Source: Algibacter sp045066735
GTDB taxonomy: Bacteria; Bacteroidota; Bacteroidia; Flavobacteriales; Flavobacteriaceae
Assembly: GCF_045066735.1 (NCBI RefSeq)
Contig: NZ_JBISHH010000026.1
Coordinates: forward strand, 310,001-374,000
DNA length: 64,000 nt
Direction of reading: 5' to 3'
Shown here: one piece after another, positions 27,356-34,576 of the stretch
Numbering within the stretch: the stretch's first letter is position 1
How the letters are laid out: every line of letters starts with the position of its first letter
Made by a program: the position numbers and the translations under genes
The notes under the pieces: model-generated
What the model was told of the DNA's origin: nothing
The model's input: the letters and a program-made list of their open reading frames with translations, nothing else
The model's database searches: none

Positions 27356-27363
27356 TACCTTTG
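27356..27363 (+). promoter_or_regulatory. -7 box 4 nt before the CvfB start codon
   Basis: TACCTTTG matches TAnnTTTG exactly and ends only 4 nt before the ATG at 27368. If used, it would give a leaderless or near-leaderless mRNA. No TTG is seen at the usual upstream spacing. Confidence 0.35.
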
Positions 27364-27367
27364 CAGC

Positions 27368-28198
27368 ATGATACATTTAGGACAAGTAAATACATTAGAA
27401 ATTCTTCGTGAAAGTGAGCATGGTGCTTATTTAATAGATAATGAAGATAACCAAGTTTTGTTACCAAATAGATATGTTCCGCAGGAGTTTAAAATCTACG
27501 ACAAGCTAGAGGTTTTTGTGTATTTAGACAATGACGAGCGGCCGGTTGCAACGACCGATATGCCTTATATCATGAAAGACGGTTTTGCACTTTTGCGTTG
27601 TAATCAAGTTACCGAATACGGTGCCTTTCTAGATTGGGGGTTAGTGAAAGAATTGTTTTGTCCGTTTCAAGAGCAAGCTTTTAAAATGAAACCAGGTGGT
27701 TGGTACTTGGTGCATTGCTATTTAGATGAAAAAACCGAAAGATTAGTAGCTTCTAGTAAAACGATGCGTTTTTTAGATAATAGTGAATTAACCGTTGGTG
27801 AGTTTGATGAGGTAGATTTAATTGTTTCTCATCCATCGGATATTGGAATGAATGTTATTGTAAATAAAACGCATATTGGTTTAATTTACAAAGATCAAAT
27901 TTTTAAAGATTTAAGTATTGGCGATAGATTAAAAGGAATCGTTAAAAAGATACGCCCTGGTAATAAATTAGATATTGCTTTAGGTCAAATAGGCTATCGA
28001 AATATAGAGCCAAATGCCGAAAAAATCATGCATGAATTGCATGATAATAGTGGCTTTATCAATTTAACCGATAAGTCTAGTCCAGAAGCAATTAAAGAGC
28101 AGCTCCAAATGAGTAAAAAGAATTTTAAAAAGGCCGTTGGCACACTTTACAAGCAACGCCAAATCGAAATTAAACCAGACGGTATTTATTTAGTTTAA
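27368..28198 (+). CDS. CvfB/YitL-like S1-domain RNA-binding protein
   Basis: A 276-residue protein of the CvfB family: three S1-type OB folds (about 1-65, 70-135 and 145-215) and a C-terminal winged helix (KEQLQMSKKNFKKAVGTLYK). The opening LGQVNTLEILRESEHGAYLID and the block VTEYGAFLDWGLVKELFCPF are family hallmarks. In Staphylococcus CvfB affects virulence-factor expression and binds RNA; in flavobacteria the role is not known. It converges on, and overlaps by 9 nt, the minus-strand gene that ends at 28190. Confidence 0.82.
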   Translation: MIHLGQVNTLEILRESEHGAYLIDNEDNQVLLPNRYVPQEFKIYDKLEVFVYLDNDERPVATTDMPYIMKDGFALLRCNQVTEYGAFLDWGLVKELFCPFQEQAFKMKPGGWYLVHCYLDEKTERLVASSKTMRFLDNSELTVGEFDEVDLIVSHPSDIGMNVIVNKTHIGLIYKDQIFKDLSIGDRLKGIVKKIRPGNKLDIALGQIGYRNIEPNAEKIMHELHDNSGFINLTDKSSPEAIKEQLQMSKKNFKKAVGTLYKQRQIEIKPDGIYLV

Positions 28199-28618
28199 AG
28201 AGACCGAAATTTTGTTTTTAACTCGTCTGTAAACAAAATTCACACCGGAATTTATGTTTTTGAAATGTATATTTTCACGTGAGCAAAATTTGCTTTCTAT
28301 TTCAGCATTCATGGCGCTAGCTGAATTATGGCTTACTACACCGTATGCACATAAATTGTTCATTTTTTCTTTAAAACTATTGATATCTAATAAGTTAATA
28401 GAGTAGGAGTTTACACGATTTGCAATAATGCCAAAAGGTCTCGAAATTCCGAAATACGATATAAGTTTTTTAAAAATTTCGGATATATTATTAATATCTA
28501 TGTGCACACCTTCGTTAAATTCAATAACAGCGATGTGGTTAAAAAAATGGATGTCACCTAAAGGTAATTTATCAGATTTTACAATATGCTGAGAGAAATC
28601 AGATTCAATAATTTTCAT
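28190..28618 (-). CDS. Conserved flavobacterial protein, weakly STAS/SpoIIAA-like
   Basis: A 142-residue cytoplasmic protein without signal peptide or membrane segment. Alternating strands and helices (IAVIEFNEGVHIDINNISEIF, RPFGIIANRVNSYSINLLD, NLCAYGVVSHNSAS) resemble the STAS or SpoIIAA-like fold of flavobacterial proteins, but no catalytic or phosphorylation residue can be picked out with confidence. It ends inside the 3' end of the convergent cvfB gene. Function unknown. Confidence 0.6.
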   Translation of the reverse strand: MKIIESDFSQHIVKSDKLPLGDIHFFNHIAVIEFNEGVHIDINNISEIFKKLISYFGISRPFGIIANRVNSYSINLLDINSFKEKMNNLCAYGVVSHNSASAMNAEIESKFCSRENIHFKNINSGVNFVYRRVKNKISVSLN

Positions 28619-28820
28619 ACTTTTAATGGATTAAGTTTTACTATTAAGTTGTAGGGACTTATTATTGAGACACTTATATATGCGATAAGTCACATTTTTT
28701 AGTTAAGTTTTAAAGTTGGTTTTTAATTTATTGAGTTAAAGCCCATTAATTAAAAAAATTAAAAGTTGAAGGTGTATTAATTTGAGCATAAAGTTATATC
28801 AGTAAGCTTTACAATTTTAG

Positions 28821-28828
28821 TATTTTTG
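28821..28828 (+). promoter_or_regulatory. -7 box 4 nt before the mnmE start codon
   Basis: TATTTTTG, an exact TAnnTTTG match, ends 4 nt before the ATG at 28833. No TTG element was found 17-20 nt upstream. Confidence 0.35.
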
Positions 28829-28832
28829 CTGA

Positions 28833-30230
28833 ATGATACATGACGATACTATAGTAGCATTAGCAACACCATCTGGTGCAGGAGCCATTGCTGTAATTCG
28901 GTTATCCGGAAAAGATGCCATTACCATGGCTGATAAAGCTTTTAGATCTGTTAAAAGTAACAAGTCGCTTTTAACTCAAAAAACGCATACCATACATTTA
29001 GGTCATATTATAGATAATAAGCGCACTATAGATGAGGTTTTGGTATCTGTTTTTAAAAACCCAAATTCTTACACAGGAGAGAATGTTGTAGAAATATCGT
29101 GTCATGGATCTAATTATATTCAGCAAGAAATTATTCAATTATTTATCAGGAAAGGTTGCCGTACAGCATCGCCTGGTGAGTTTACATTACGTGCTTTTTT
29201 AAATGGAAAGTTAGATTTAAGTCAGGCAGAAGCTGTGGCCGATTTAATTTCAAGTGATAATGAAGCGTCTCACCAAATAGCGATGCAGCAAATGCGTGGT
29301 GGTTTTTCTTCGGAAATAGCAAAGTTACGAGAGGAGCTTTTAAATTTTGCATCGTTAATAGAATTAGAACTCGATTTTGCAGAGGAAGATGTTGAGTTTG
29401 CTGATAGAGGACAATTTAAAGATTTAACCGAGCGTATTACGTTTGTATTAAAACGATTGATTGATTCCTTTGCGGTTGGTAACGTGATTAAAAATGGAAT
29501 TCCGGTCGCGATTGTTGGAGAGCCAAACGTAGGTAAATCTACGCTTTTAAACGCCCTTTTAAATGAAGAACGCGCCATAGTGTCCGAAATTGCAGGAACC
29601 ACAAGGGATACCATTGAAGATGAAATTTCGATAGGTGGTATTGGTTTCCGTTTTATCGACACCGCTGGTATTCGAGAAACAACCGATGTTGTTGAGAGTA
29701 TTGGTATTAAAAAGACTTTTGAAAAAATAGATCAGGCTCAAGTTGTTGTTTTTCTTGCTGATAGTAGCAACTTTAAAGAGACTTCTTTTCTAAAATCTTT
29801 TAAAATTGAAATAGAAAAAATTAAAAATAAATATCCGCTAAAACCATTATTGATTGTTGCAAACAAAGTAGATAAGCTTGATGAAAAGCAAGTGGATATC
29901 GTTAAGGCAGAAATTGAAAACATCCATCTACTTTCGGCTAAAACAGGTACAGGTGTCGAAGATTTAAAGGATAAACTTTTAAGCTTCGTAAATACAGGCG
30001 CATTGAGAAATAACGATACTATTGTTACTAATACAAGACATTACGATTCACTTCTAAAAGCTTTTGAAGAAATAGGCAAGGTGAAAGAAGGTTTGGAAAC
30101 TGGTTTATCTGGAGATTTAATGGCTATAGATATTAGGCAAGCACTTTATTATTTTGGTGAAATAACCGGAGAAATTACAAATGATGATTTGCTGGGTAAT
30201 ATTTTTGCTAATTTCTGTATCGGCAAATAA
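28833..30230 (+). CDS. mnmE: tRNA modification GTPase MnmE (TrmE)
   Basis: A 465-residue GTPase that, with MnmG, forms the 5-carboxymethylaminomethyl group of wobble U34. It has an N-terminal folate-binding domain, a helical domain and an inserted G domain with GEPNVGKST (about 229-237), DTAGIRET and NKVDK. It ends in the invariant FCIGK carrying the catalytic cysteine. The final codons TTC TGT ATC GGC AAA TAA lie within the proposed left attachment site of a large island, so the 3' end appears to have been rebuilt by recombination without loss of function. Confidence 0.96.
   Translation: MIHDDTIVALATPSGAGAIAVIRLSGKDAITMADKAFRSVKSNKSLLTQKTHTIHLGHIIDNKRTIDEVLVSVFKNPNSYTGENVVEISCHGSNYIQQEIIQLFIRKGCRTASPGEFTLRAFLNGKLDLSQAEAVADLISSDNEASHQIAMQQMRGGFSSEIAKLREELLNFASLIELELDFAEEDVEFADRGQFKDLTERITFVLKRLIDSFAVGNVIKNGIPVAIVGEPNVGKSTLLNALLNEERAIVSEIAGTTRDTIEDEISIGGIGFRFIDTAGIRETTDVVESIGIKKTFEKIDQAQVVVFLADSSNFKETSFLKSFKIEIEKIKNKYPLKPLLIVANKVDKLDEKQVDIVKAEIENIHLLSAKTGTGVEDLKDKLLSFVNTGALRNNDTIVTNTRHYDSLLKAFEEIGKVKEGLETGLSGDLMAIDIRQALYYFGEITGEITNDDLLGNIFANFCIGK
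30213..30230 (+). other. attL, left attachment site at the 3' end of mnmE
   Basis: TTCTGTATCGGCAAATAA encodes the last codons of mnmE (FCIGK and stop). A copy with two substitutions, both in third codon positions, lies in the same orientation at 60814-60831. The position equals the integration site of the SGI1 family in trmE of Gammaproteobacteria. The integrase gene begins 0.8 kb inside. Confidence 0.8.
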
Positions 30231-30257
30231 TCACACAAAACAAAACATAATAAAACA

Positions 30258-30288
30258 AACAAAACCCTTATTTTATAAGGGTTTTTTG
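30258..30288 (+). terminator. Terminator for mnmE supplied by island DNA
   Basis: AAAACCCTTATTT and the facing ATAAGGGTTTTTT form a stem with an AT loop and a T run, 28 nt past the mnmE stop codon and therefore inside the island. The remaining gap to the next gene (30289-30475) holds no other gene. Confidence 0.75.
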
Positions 30289-30475
30289 TTTTTCGTTGTT
30301 TTGTTAAAATAGGTGGTTTTTACTTGTTTTTTGTACCTATTTTGTACCTCGTTTTTGTTTTTTTGTTATGTTTGTCTAAAAGTTGTCGTATGTCGTATAT
30401 TTTTGACTCATATAGAGGTTTTTTGTAATTTGTTAGAATCGAATAGAATTAAAAATAAAAGTGAAATTGTGTCGT

Positions 30476-31051
30476 ATGTTAGTAAATAAAAGATGTACAT
30501 ATTGTGGAGATAAATTTCAAGCAAAGTCTGTAAGTACTAAGTATTGCAGCCATTCTTGTAACCAAAAGCATTACAAGCATAAGGAGAAAAAAGCACGACA
30601 ACATCTCGCCAAAACCGATGAAATTACGGAGAGACATCCCTTTTCTGAGCGTTTAGAGCTCATTAAAATCAAAGAGTTTTTGAGTATAAATGATTGTGCT
30701 ATTTTATTAAATGTTAGTCCTTCAACAATAAAGCGATTAATTTCGAAGGGTGATTTATTAAGTTTTAAAATACTCGGTCGCGTATTGGTTTCTCGAAAAG
30801 ATTTAGATGCCCTATGTAAAAAAAGTATAAATAAAACTACAGTGAAAAAGGTAGCTAAAAAGGAAAAAGAGTTTGATGAGAAGAACTATTATTTTATGGG
30901 AGAAATTTCAAATTATTATAAAATTTCTCAGAGAACCGTGGAACGGCATTTAAAATTAAAAGGAATAAAGAAAATAAAGAAAGGTCGTTTTAATTATGTG
31001 CTAAAAAGCGATATTCGAAAATTATACGGAGCACCAAATATAAAGAACTAA
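30476..31051 (+). CDS. Zinc-ribbon protein with two excisionase-like HTH domains
   Basis: A 191-residue protein (ATG at 30476; a GTG at 30461 in frame is possible). The N-terminus has a treble-clef/zinc-ribbon pattern CTYCGDKF...YCSHSC (about 7-30). Two MerR/excisionase-type winged-helix domains follow: LSINDCAILLNVSPSTIKRL (about 68-87) and MGEISNYYKISQRTVERHL (about 141-159), each followed by a wing segment. Its stop codon abuts the integrase ATG, so the two are one transcription unit. It probably assists or directs recombination; the role is inferred from domains and position. Confidence 0.72.
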   Translation: MLVNKRCTYCGDKFQAKSVSTKYCSHSCNQKHYKHKEKKARQHLAKTDEITERHPFSERLELIKIKEFLSINDCAILLNVSPSTIKRLISKGDLLSFKILGRVLVSRKDLDALCKKSINKTTVKKVAKKEKEFDEKNYYFMGEISNYYKISQRTVERHLKLKGIKKIKKGRFNYVLKSDIRKLYGAPNIKN

Positions 31052-32191
31052 ATGGCTAATGTAACATTAAGACATAAAGCGATTGCAAATGGTAAGTTAA
31101 GTTTATACTTAGATTATTATCCTGCAATCATAAACCCAACTACGGGTAAAGAAACACGAAGGGAGTTTTTAAAACTTCAAATTCATGCAGCTCCTAAAAA
31201 TGAATTAGAGAAAGCTCATAATAAAGAAACCATAGAGTTTGCAGAATTAATTAGATCTAAACGATTAATTCAAATTAGAGATAAGGAATACGGATTTAAA
31301 GAAAACATTAATTTCAGTGTAAATTTTATAGCGTTTTATGATACTATCATTGACGGCTACTTAAACAAAGGAAGCCATAATAATTATTTATCATGGAAAG
31401 CTTCACTTAATTACTTTAAAGCTTTTGCTGGTAATAAAATAAGTACACATCAATTAAGTCTTTTGCATTTAAAAAAGTACCGTGCTTTTTTACTATCAAC
31501 TAAAAACCTGAGAACGAATAAAGGTAATCTAGCAATAAATACGGCTTCATCTTATTATAAAAAATTTGTTTACGTTTTAAAAGAGGCTTATAAGCAAAAC
31601 TTAACAACTACAAACTTAGCTTTGCATGCCGATTATATAAAAGAAGAAGAAACCCATCGTGCTTATTTAACAGAAGAAGAATTAGGACTTTTGTGGAAAA
31701 CAGATATTAAACACGATATAATAAAACATATGGCTGTTTTTTCTGCTTTAACAGGTTTACGGTTCGTTGATATTAAAAATTTAACCTGGGAGAAAATTTA
31801 TAAAGACAAGCATCTTGGCGATTATGTGCAATTGAAAGAGCAAAAAACAGGAAATATAAATAATCATCCCATATCAGCGTCAGCTTATGCTATTTTAAAA
31901 CTTCAACCAACTATAGAAGGCTTTGTTTTTGCAGGTATAAAGTATACGCAAATAGGCAGACCTTTAAAAAAGTGGATAGAAGATGCTGAAATAAATAAAA
32001 AAATATCTTTCCATAATTTTAGACATAGTTATGCCACGTTGCAATTAGCTAACGGAACAGATATTTACACAGTGTCTAAATTACTTGGACACAAAAATGT
32101 ATCCACAACTCAAATATACACCAAGGTAATGGATAGGAATAAAGTAGAAGCAGCTAACAGAATAAATTTAGATTTAGATGGGTTATCTTAA
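31052..32191 (+). CDS. int: Tyrosine recombinase (island integrase)
   Basis: A 379-residue site-specific recombinase. An arm-binding N-terminal part (about 1-90) and a SAM-like core-binding domain (about 95-195) precede the catalytic domain with the first Arg in ALTGLRFVDIKNL (about 236), the box HNFRHSYATLQLA (about 318-330), the His in LLGHKN and the nucleophile Tyr in IYTKV (about 355). It is of the Bacteroidota mobile-element type and lacks the extra helix typical of integron integrases, as far as can be judged. It lies next to the attL and is the likely enzyme for integration at mnmE. Confidence 0.92.
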   Translation: MANVTLRHKAIANGKLSLYLDYYPAIINPTTGKETRREFLKLQIHAAPKNELEKAHNKETIEFAELIRSKRLIQIRDKEYGFKENINFSVNFIAFYDTIIDGYLNKGSHNNYLSWKASLNYFKAFAGNKISTHQLSLLHLKKYRAFLLSTKNLRTNKGNLAINTASSYYKKFVYVLKEAYKQNLTTTNLALHADYIKEEETHRAYLTEEELGLLWKTDIKHDIIKHMAVFSALTGLRFVDIKNLTWEKIYKDKHLGDYVQLKEQKTGNINNHPISASAYAILKLQPTIEGFVFAGIKYTQIGRPLKKWIEDAEINKKISFHNFRHSYATLQLANGTDIYTVSKLLGHKNVSTTQIYTKVMDRNKVEAANRINLDLDGLS

Positions 32192-33257
32192 AGTATATAA
32201 TTATCATTATAACATAACATTTTATGCTGTTAAATCTATTTTTATAGATGAGTTTAAAAAGGCTAAAGCTAAAAACAGACCATTTCTCCCAATGGCTAAT
32301 AATATCCTTCGGCAGTTAAATCATTTTCGAGACCAAAAGTTTGAAGCTCGTATAAAAGAGTATGCAGTAAAGTCTTACTTAGTGTTTTTAGATCGATATT
32401 CTCTTTATGAAGGAGAAAAAAGTGAGGTTATATCTTGGGTATTGGAAGATGAAGCTTTAAAGGCTTTTTCTAAAACGGTTAAATACCCTTATAGTTCTTT
32501 TATAGAAGACTTAGCTATACGTGAATGTTTAAATGAAGTTGGAAGGCACTTTAGCAATTATTATAATTATTACCAGTTGATTTATAAGCACGGTTGTTAT
32601 CATTATTTTTATTTAAAGGACTTTGTTGACTGCAGCTTTGAAAGTTCTCAGGAGTATAAGTCCATGTCTTCCGTAGGCTTCAAGAATCATCAGGAAAGCT
32701 TGAAAAATGATAATGATTTGCAGGTCTTAAAAAATAAGGATTATAAATCTCAGTACAATATTGATATTAATCATTTAATCGGAGAGTTTGTAAATGGACA
32801 ATATTTAGAGCCAATAAAAAAGCCAATAGTAGAACCTAATAGTAATAAGGAAATTAAAGATGATAAATTAAAATCTGAAAAGCAGACAAATGTTGAGTCG
32901 CTAATAAATCAATTTTCTGACAATGAGCGTTTATTAATTATTCATGTTTTATATAAATTGATTAATAATGATGTTAAAGACGAGGAAGTGCAGTATACCA
33001 ACATTACAGGTGCAAATATGATGAAGATAATAAGGTTAGCTGGTACATTTAATGATAATAGTATCTTTTCTCAAGATTCTAAAAGTAACACTTCTTACAG
33101 TAAGGTTGCAAAGGGAATAAGTTATTATGGTGTTAGTAAACGGCTTGAACTTCTAGAGTCTACAATTTTAAAACTTCAAGCTTTTAAAATAGATATTTTA
33201 ATCGCAGAATTAGAACGTATGAAAACAAAACACCTACAAAAACGAAGAATAAGTTAG
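32178..33257 (+). CDS. Hypothetical island protein overlapping the integrase gene
   Basis: A 359-residue soluble protein of unknown function. The start codon lies 14 nt inside the integrase gene, implying translational coupling and a mobility-related role. The N-terminal half (about 1-150) is rich in Tyr and aromatic residues with repeated YYNYYQ-like helices. The middle (about 165-235) is charged and low in complexity. The C-terminal half has helices ending in LELLESTILKLQAFKIDILIAEL. No known catalytic motif was seen. The base composition is like the rest of the island. Confidence 0.6.
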   Translation: MGYLKVYNYHYNITFYAVKSIFIDEFKKAKAKNRPFLPMANNILRQLNHFRDQKFEARIKEYAVKSYLVFLDRYSLYEGEKSEVISWVLEDEALKAFSKTVKYPYSSFIEDLAIRECLNEVGRHFSNYYNYYQLIYKHGCYHYFYLKDFVDCSFESSQEYKSMSSVGFKNHQESLKNDNDLQVLKNKDYKSQYNIDINHLIGEFVNGQYLEPIKKPIVEPNSNKEIKDDKLKSEKQTNVESLINQFSDNERLLIIHVLYKLINNDVKDEEVQYTNITGANMMKIIRLAGTFNDNSIFSQDSKSNTSYSKVAKGISYYGVSKRLELLESTILKLQAFKIDILIAELERMKTKHLQKRRIS

Positions 33258-33448
33258 TTGATTTAATATTTTCTTATCAATCTTTATAGTTGTTTTGTGT
33301 TGTTTTTGTTCGTTTTGTGTTTTTTAAGTAATTGTTTTTTAGTGGTTTAGTTCTTCCGTAGTTCTTCCGCGGGTCTTCCGCAGTCTCTAGACAAAAGCTG
33401 ATTTCGGGAGTAAGTTTGCAGTATTATTAACTATAATACAAATGATAA

Positions 33449-33781
33449 ATGAAGAAACAATTCTTTATGCTTACAGAGGACGAAATAGAAAACCTAGTAG
33501 AGCGTATTACAAACAATTTAAAAAAGAGTTACGAATCTCAAAATCGTATTCAAGAAAACGAATTTTTAACAATTGATGAAGCAGCAAAATTAGTCAAGTT
33601 ATCCAAACCAACACTTTATGGTTTGGTGCACAAAAAGTCGATTCCTTATAGTAAAAAAGGAAAGCGCCTTTATTTCCAAAAATCAGAACTTTTAGATTGG
33701 ATAAAATCTGGGAAGGCAGAGACAAGGTCGTCTCTAGAAAACAAAGCCGATCAATATCTTTTAAACAATAGATTAGCATAA
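33449..33781 (+). CDS. Excisionase-like HTH DNA-binding protein
   Basis: A 110-residue protein with a helical, polar N-terminus and a MerR-like excisionase domain: FLTIDEAAKLVKLSKPTLYGL (about 35-55), a wing with KKGKRLYFQKSELLDWIKSG and a short basic tail. Such proteins in Bacteroidota mobile elements act as recombination directionality factors or regulators. It lies 1.3 kb from the integrase in the same orientation, in the island's control region. Confidence 0.78.
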   Translation: MKKQFFMLTEDEIENLVERITNNLKKSYESQNRIQENEFLTIDEAAKLVKLSKPTLYGLVHKKSIPYSKKGKRLYFQKSELLDWIKSGKAETRSSLENKADQYLLNNRLA

Positions 33782-33784
33782 GAT

Positions 33785-33946
33785 ATGGTAAATATAGAAC
33801 AAGGTGGCTTTGTTAAGCTATTTCGAACACTTGTAGAGTGGGAGTGGTATAGGGATCTAAATACATGCAAGCTACTTAGGCATTGTTCAATAAAGGCAAA
33901 TTACAGAACTAAATTGATTTTTTTTAAGAAGATAAAGAAGTGCTAA
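33785..33946 (+). pseudogene. Remnant of a phage/plasmid replisome-organiser (DnaD-like) gene
   Basis: A 53-codon frame starting 3 nt after the excisionase-like gene. Its first 40 residues (GGFVKLFRTLVEWEWYRDLN and onward) resemble the N-terminal domain of phage replisome-organiser proteins, which are normally several times longer. The frame then runs into basic residues and stops inside the 38-bp palindrome. It is best read as the broken start of a replication gene, consistent with loss of autonomous replication. Confidence 0.5.
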
Positions 33947-33979
33947 AACGTTAAATAACATGTTATTTAACGTTTTAGC
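33942..33979. repeat. 38-bp perfect palindrome
   Basis: GCTAAAACGTTAAATAACA at 33942-33960 is followed directly by its exact reverse complement at 33961-33979, with no unpaired centre. It overlaps the stop codon of the preceding remnant. Read as RNA it would form a hairpin but without a following T run. It could also be a binding site for a dimeric DNA-binding protein or a remnant origin element. Confidence 0.85.
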
Positions 33980-34012
33980 CACATTAAATCACCAAAAACT
34001 ACACAAAAACCT

Positions 34013-34444
34013 ATGAAAAAGATAAAAAACTGCAAACATTGCCATGAGCAATTTGAAGCAAGAAGAAGTAACCATGTGTATTGCACAAATAGTTGCAAAA
34101 CAAAAGCGAGTTATAAACGAAATGATTATAAATATATATCAGGTCATTATCAAAAAAAAGAAACAGGACTAAAAATACCAGATGAAAATACTCTTAATAA
34201 TTCTGTTGTTCTTGAAGAGAAATTAGCTGCTATTGAAAAAAGAATAAGTGGTATAAATTTAGATTCCATTAAAAATACTATGATTGGCACGGCAGCAGCA
34301 GATAGTATAGCTTACGGATTAAAAAAAACATTTATGCCAAATACGCTACCAGCAACTAAAAATGATATTTTACTCTTAAATGAAGAGATGAAACAAATTA
34401 AACGTTTAATGTTTGAGCTAAAATATGGAGGGAAGAATTTATAA
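34013..34444 (+). CDS. Small zinc-ribbon protein with helical C-terminus
   Basis: A 143-residue protein. The N-terminal motif CKHCHEQFEARRSNHVYCTN followed by SC (about 7-28) has the same CxxC...CxxxC spacing as the first island gene, so the two share a zinc-binding domain. The rest (about 60-143) is helical with possible coiled coil (LEEKLAAIEKRISGIN, LNEEMKQIKRLMFELK). No HTH is present here. It may be a regulator or a replication accessory protein; function unknown. It is the last plus-strand gene before the large minus-strand block. Confidence 0.6.
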   Translation: MKKIKNCKHCHEQFEARRSNHVYCTNSCKTKASYKRNDYKYISGHYQKKETGLKIPDENTLNNSVVLEEKLAAIEKRISGINLDSIKNTMIGTAAADSIAYGLKKTFMPNTLPATKNDILLLNEEMKQIKRLMFELKYGGKNL

Positions 34445-34576
34445 ATTAATTATTAATCTCATGAGAATATTAAACACATTTAATATATTATACAATGAAG
34501 AGTTTGAAGCTATCTGTCCTTTGTTTGCTGTTTTTATATAATTACTCGTTTAATATATTATTAGCAAAGAGAGGTG

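Noticed and set aside
31052..32191. Island integrase as an integron integrase for the cassette-like array
   Set aside because: It is a Bacteroidota mobile-element type recombinase next to the mnmE site, with no sign of the integron-specific extra helix, and is 12 kb from the array.
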